A stretch of DNA of 23,533 nucleotides. Origin: an uncultured Saprospiraceae bacterium (GTDB lineage Bacteria; Bacteroidota; Bacteroidia; Chitinophagales; Saprospiraceae). Both the position numbers and the translations under genes were made by a program. Positions 22,078 through 23,533 of this stretch are shown here, in pieces; position 1 is the first letter of the stretch; each line of letters opens with the position of its first letter. The notes beneath the pieces were generated by a model that searched no databases, was not told where the DNA came from, and saw only the letters and a program-made list of their open reading frames with translations. Location: contig CALCSX010000222.1 in NCBI GenBank assembly GCA_937894165.1, forward strand, positions 1 through 23,533, read 5' to 3'.

Positions 22078-23533
22078 ATGAAATTTAAGTTTTTACTAAC
22101 AGCAACACTCTTGTGTTTTCTTGCTCTCGGAGCTTTATCGCAGGATGTGAGTATAAATATACTTGGGTTACAACCGGAAACCCCCCTAGGATTGGAAGGT
22201 GTAGTTCAGGTCGATATTTGTAATAACGACGGAGGATCCAACGATTTGCCCCTAAATAAAATAAGACCAACAATTGAATTTCCGCAGGATTTAGTCGGAA
22301 TGTCTGTTGTGCCAATAAGTAATGAAGGTTTTTCAATTATTTCTAATGATGGAGTCACTATTGTTTATGAAAATATTGAAACTATTGTGCCCGGAGATTG
22401 TGCACAGATATTGATTGGATTTACCGGAGAATTTGTCGGAGGTCCATCGATAGTGACAGGAACAATAGTGTTTAATGATGGCCCTACAGATGGCAACCTA
22501 CCTGGCAATGATGTAAGTTTGACATCAATTACTGTAGTTGAAGAACCAACACCTGTAATTTCTATTAACAAAACTGCGGATACTTTATTCTACGGCGAAG
22601 TTGGTGACCTTATAGAATACGAATTAATTGTAAGTAATGATGGAAATGTCGATTTATTTGATGTGCTTCTTATAGATGATTTGACAGGAGATGAATTTAT
22701 GATTGACACACTAATGGTGGGAATGGCCGACACTTTTATGGTTTCTTATACTGTTTTACAATCAGATATAGATAATCAATCAATTGAAAATATAGCCACA
22801 GTGACTGCTGTAGATGAATTTGATACAATGGTTGAGGATATGGATATGGAGGAAGTGGAATTGCATCCTGATGCATTCAATCCAATGCTTAGTACATCCA
22901 AAACTGCTGATGTAATGTTTTTTGAAGCTGTCGGTGATATCATTAATTATAATATTGAAGTTAGCAATTCAGGGAATGTAACTCTCTATAATGTTATGAT
23001 TATAGATGATTTGACAGGTGACATGTTTAGTATCGACACCTTAATGGTCGGGCAAACAGAATCCTTTATGGTCAGCTATACCGTAACCCAAATGGATATG
23101 GATGTTGGTCTTATAATGAATATTGCTACTACTACAGCCGAAGATCCGAATGGTGATACTATTGAGGATGAAGCGGAAGAAGAGGTGCCACTAGATCCAA
23201 ATGCATTTAATCCAATGTTGTCAACAACAAAAATTGCTGACGTCGCCTTTTTTGAAGCCGTCGGAGATATAATCAGTTATACCATTGAAGTAACGAATTC
23301 CGGCAATGTAACATTATTTAATGTAGAAGTAGTGGATGACCTCACGGGAGATATGTTTAGTGTTGACACCCTTATGGTAGGTCAGACAGAAAGCTTTATG
23401 GTGAGCTATACAGTGACACAGATGGATATGGATTTAGGATTAATCACAAATATAGTAAATGTGACAGCAGAAGATCCTAATGGTGATCCTATTGAAGATG
23501 AAGCTGAGGAAGAAGTGCCATTAGATCCGGATG
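22078..23533 (+). CDS. Secreted DUF11-like repeat protein, cut by the window end
   Basis: The reading frame opens at ATG 22078 and is still open at the last base, giving 485 residues. Residues 1-21 are a signal peptide (MKFKFLLTATLLCFLALGALS) before Gln22, so the mature protein would start QDVSI like its neighbour. Residues 23-155 repeat the N-terminal domain of that neighbour (VDICNND, KIRPTIEFP, GGPSIVTGT). From residue 159 DUF11-like repeats begin at 159, 271 and 381 (NKTAD or SKTAD, then VGDIIxYxIEVSNSGNVTL and IDDLTGD). The linkers are very acidic (EDEAEEEVPLDP). Such repeats commonly build long stalks of surface proteins. The C-terminus, which could carry an anchoring or type IX signal, is outside the window. 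Confidence 0.88.
   Translation, partial: MKFKFLLTATLLCFLALGALSQDVSINILGLQPETPLGLEGVVQVDICNNDGGSNDLPLNKIRPTIEFPQDLVGMSVVPISNEGFSIISNDGVTIVYENIETIVPGDCAQILIGFTGEFVGGPSIVTGTIVFNDGPTDGNLPGNDVSLTSITVVEEPTPVISINKTADTLFYGEVGDLIEYELIVSNDGNVDLFDVLLIDDLTGDEFMIDTLMVGMADTFMVSYTVLQSDIDNQSIENIATVTAVDEFDTMVEDMDMEEVELHPDAFNPMLSTSKTADVMFFEAVGDIINYNIEVSNSGNVTLYNVMIIDDLTGDMFSIDTLMVGQTESFMVSYTVTQMDMDVGLIMNIATTTAEDPNGDTIEDEAEEEVPLDPNAFNPMLSTTKIADVAFFEAVGDIISYTIEVTNSGNVTLFNVEVVDDLTGDMFSVDTLMVGQTESFMVSYTVTQMDMDLGLITNIVNVTAEDPNGDPIEDEAEEEVPLDPD
22552..23533 (+). repeat. DUF11-like tandem repeats (three visible)
   Basis: Repeats start at residues 159, 271 and 381, a period of 110-112 residues (330-336 bp). The second and third are closely similar in DNA as well as protein (for example GATGAAGC and CAGACAGAA segments recur in place), suggesting recent expansion; the first is more diverged. 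The array continues past the window. Confidence 0.85.

Overview
The window looks like a chromosomal segment of an AT-rich Bacteroidota, most likely a Saprospirales-type marine or sludge organism (the order is inference). Four things support the phylum. The fabF-rnc pair is in the order usual for the group. Two promoters match the Bacteroidota form (TTTG, 19-nt spacer, TAnnTTTG). Families largely confined to the group are present (a DUF6090-like protein and a DUF6913-like protein beside dapA). All three exported proteins with a clear signal peptide have Gln at the predicted mature N-terminus.

Left part (1-5800), core metabolism. A plus-strand cluster holds fabF, rnc and an unrecognised 325-aa gene. 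It converges, with overlapping stop codons, on a minus-strand operon of accA, a DUF6913-like gene and dapA. Fatty-acid synthesis (FabF, AccA), RNA processing (RNase III) and lysine/cell-wall precursor synthesis (DapA) therefore sit together.

Middle (5850-7900). A tRNA-Asp(GTC) has its own promoter and terminator. Downstream is a GC-rich, hairpin-forming block of about 140 bp unlike its surroundings. Then come an exported alpha/beta-hydrolase (esterase family) and a convergent DUF6090-like membrane protein.

Right part (7900-23533), accessory surface-protein locus. Two tandem LuxR/GerE-type regulators with degenerate receiver domains precede three closely spaced genes for very large secreted repeat proteins. 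The first (2673 aa) has an N-terminal DUF4347 domain, an 815-residue four-lobed region present twice in exact register (offset 1013 residues), four calcium-loop segments, Ig/cadherin-like repeats and a 145-residue C-terminal module. The second (1199 aa) has nine 99-100-residue repeats of the same Ig-like family and the same C-terminal module. The third is cut by the window end; it has the N-terminal domain of the second followed by DUF11-like repeats. The three proteins form a modular set, each sharing parts with its neighbour.

The most interesting new signal is a palindrome, TGTAG-N8-CTACA. It occurs perfectly upstream of the first LuxR gene and again just upstream of the promoter of the giant-protein operon, with degenerate extra copies at both places. 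This suggests a dedicated regulatory circuit in which the LuxR-type protein(s) control themselves and the surface-protein operon. No CRISPR array, transposase or rRNA was found.
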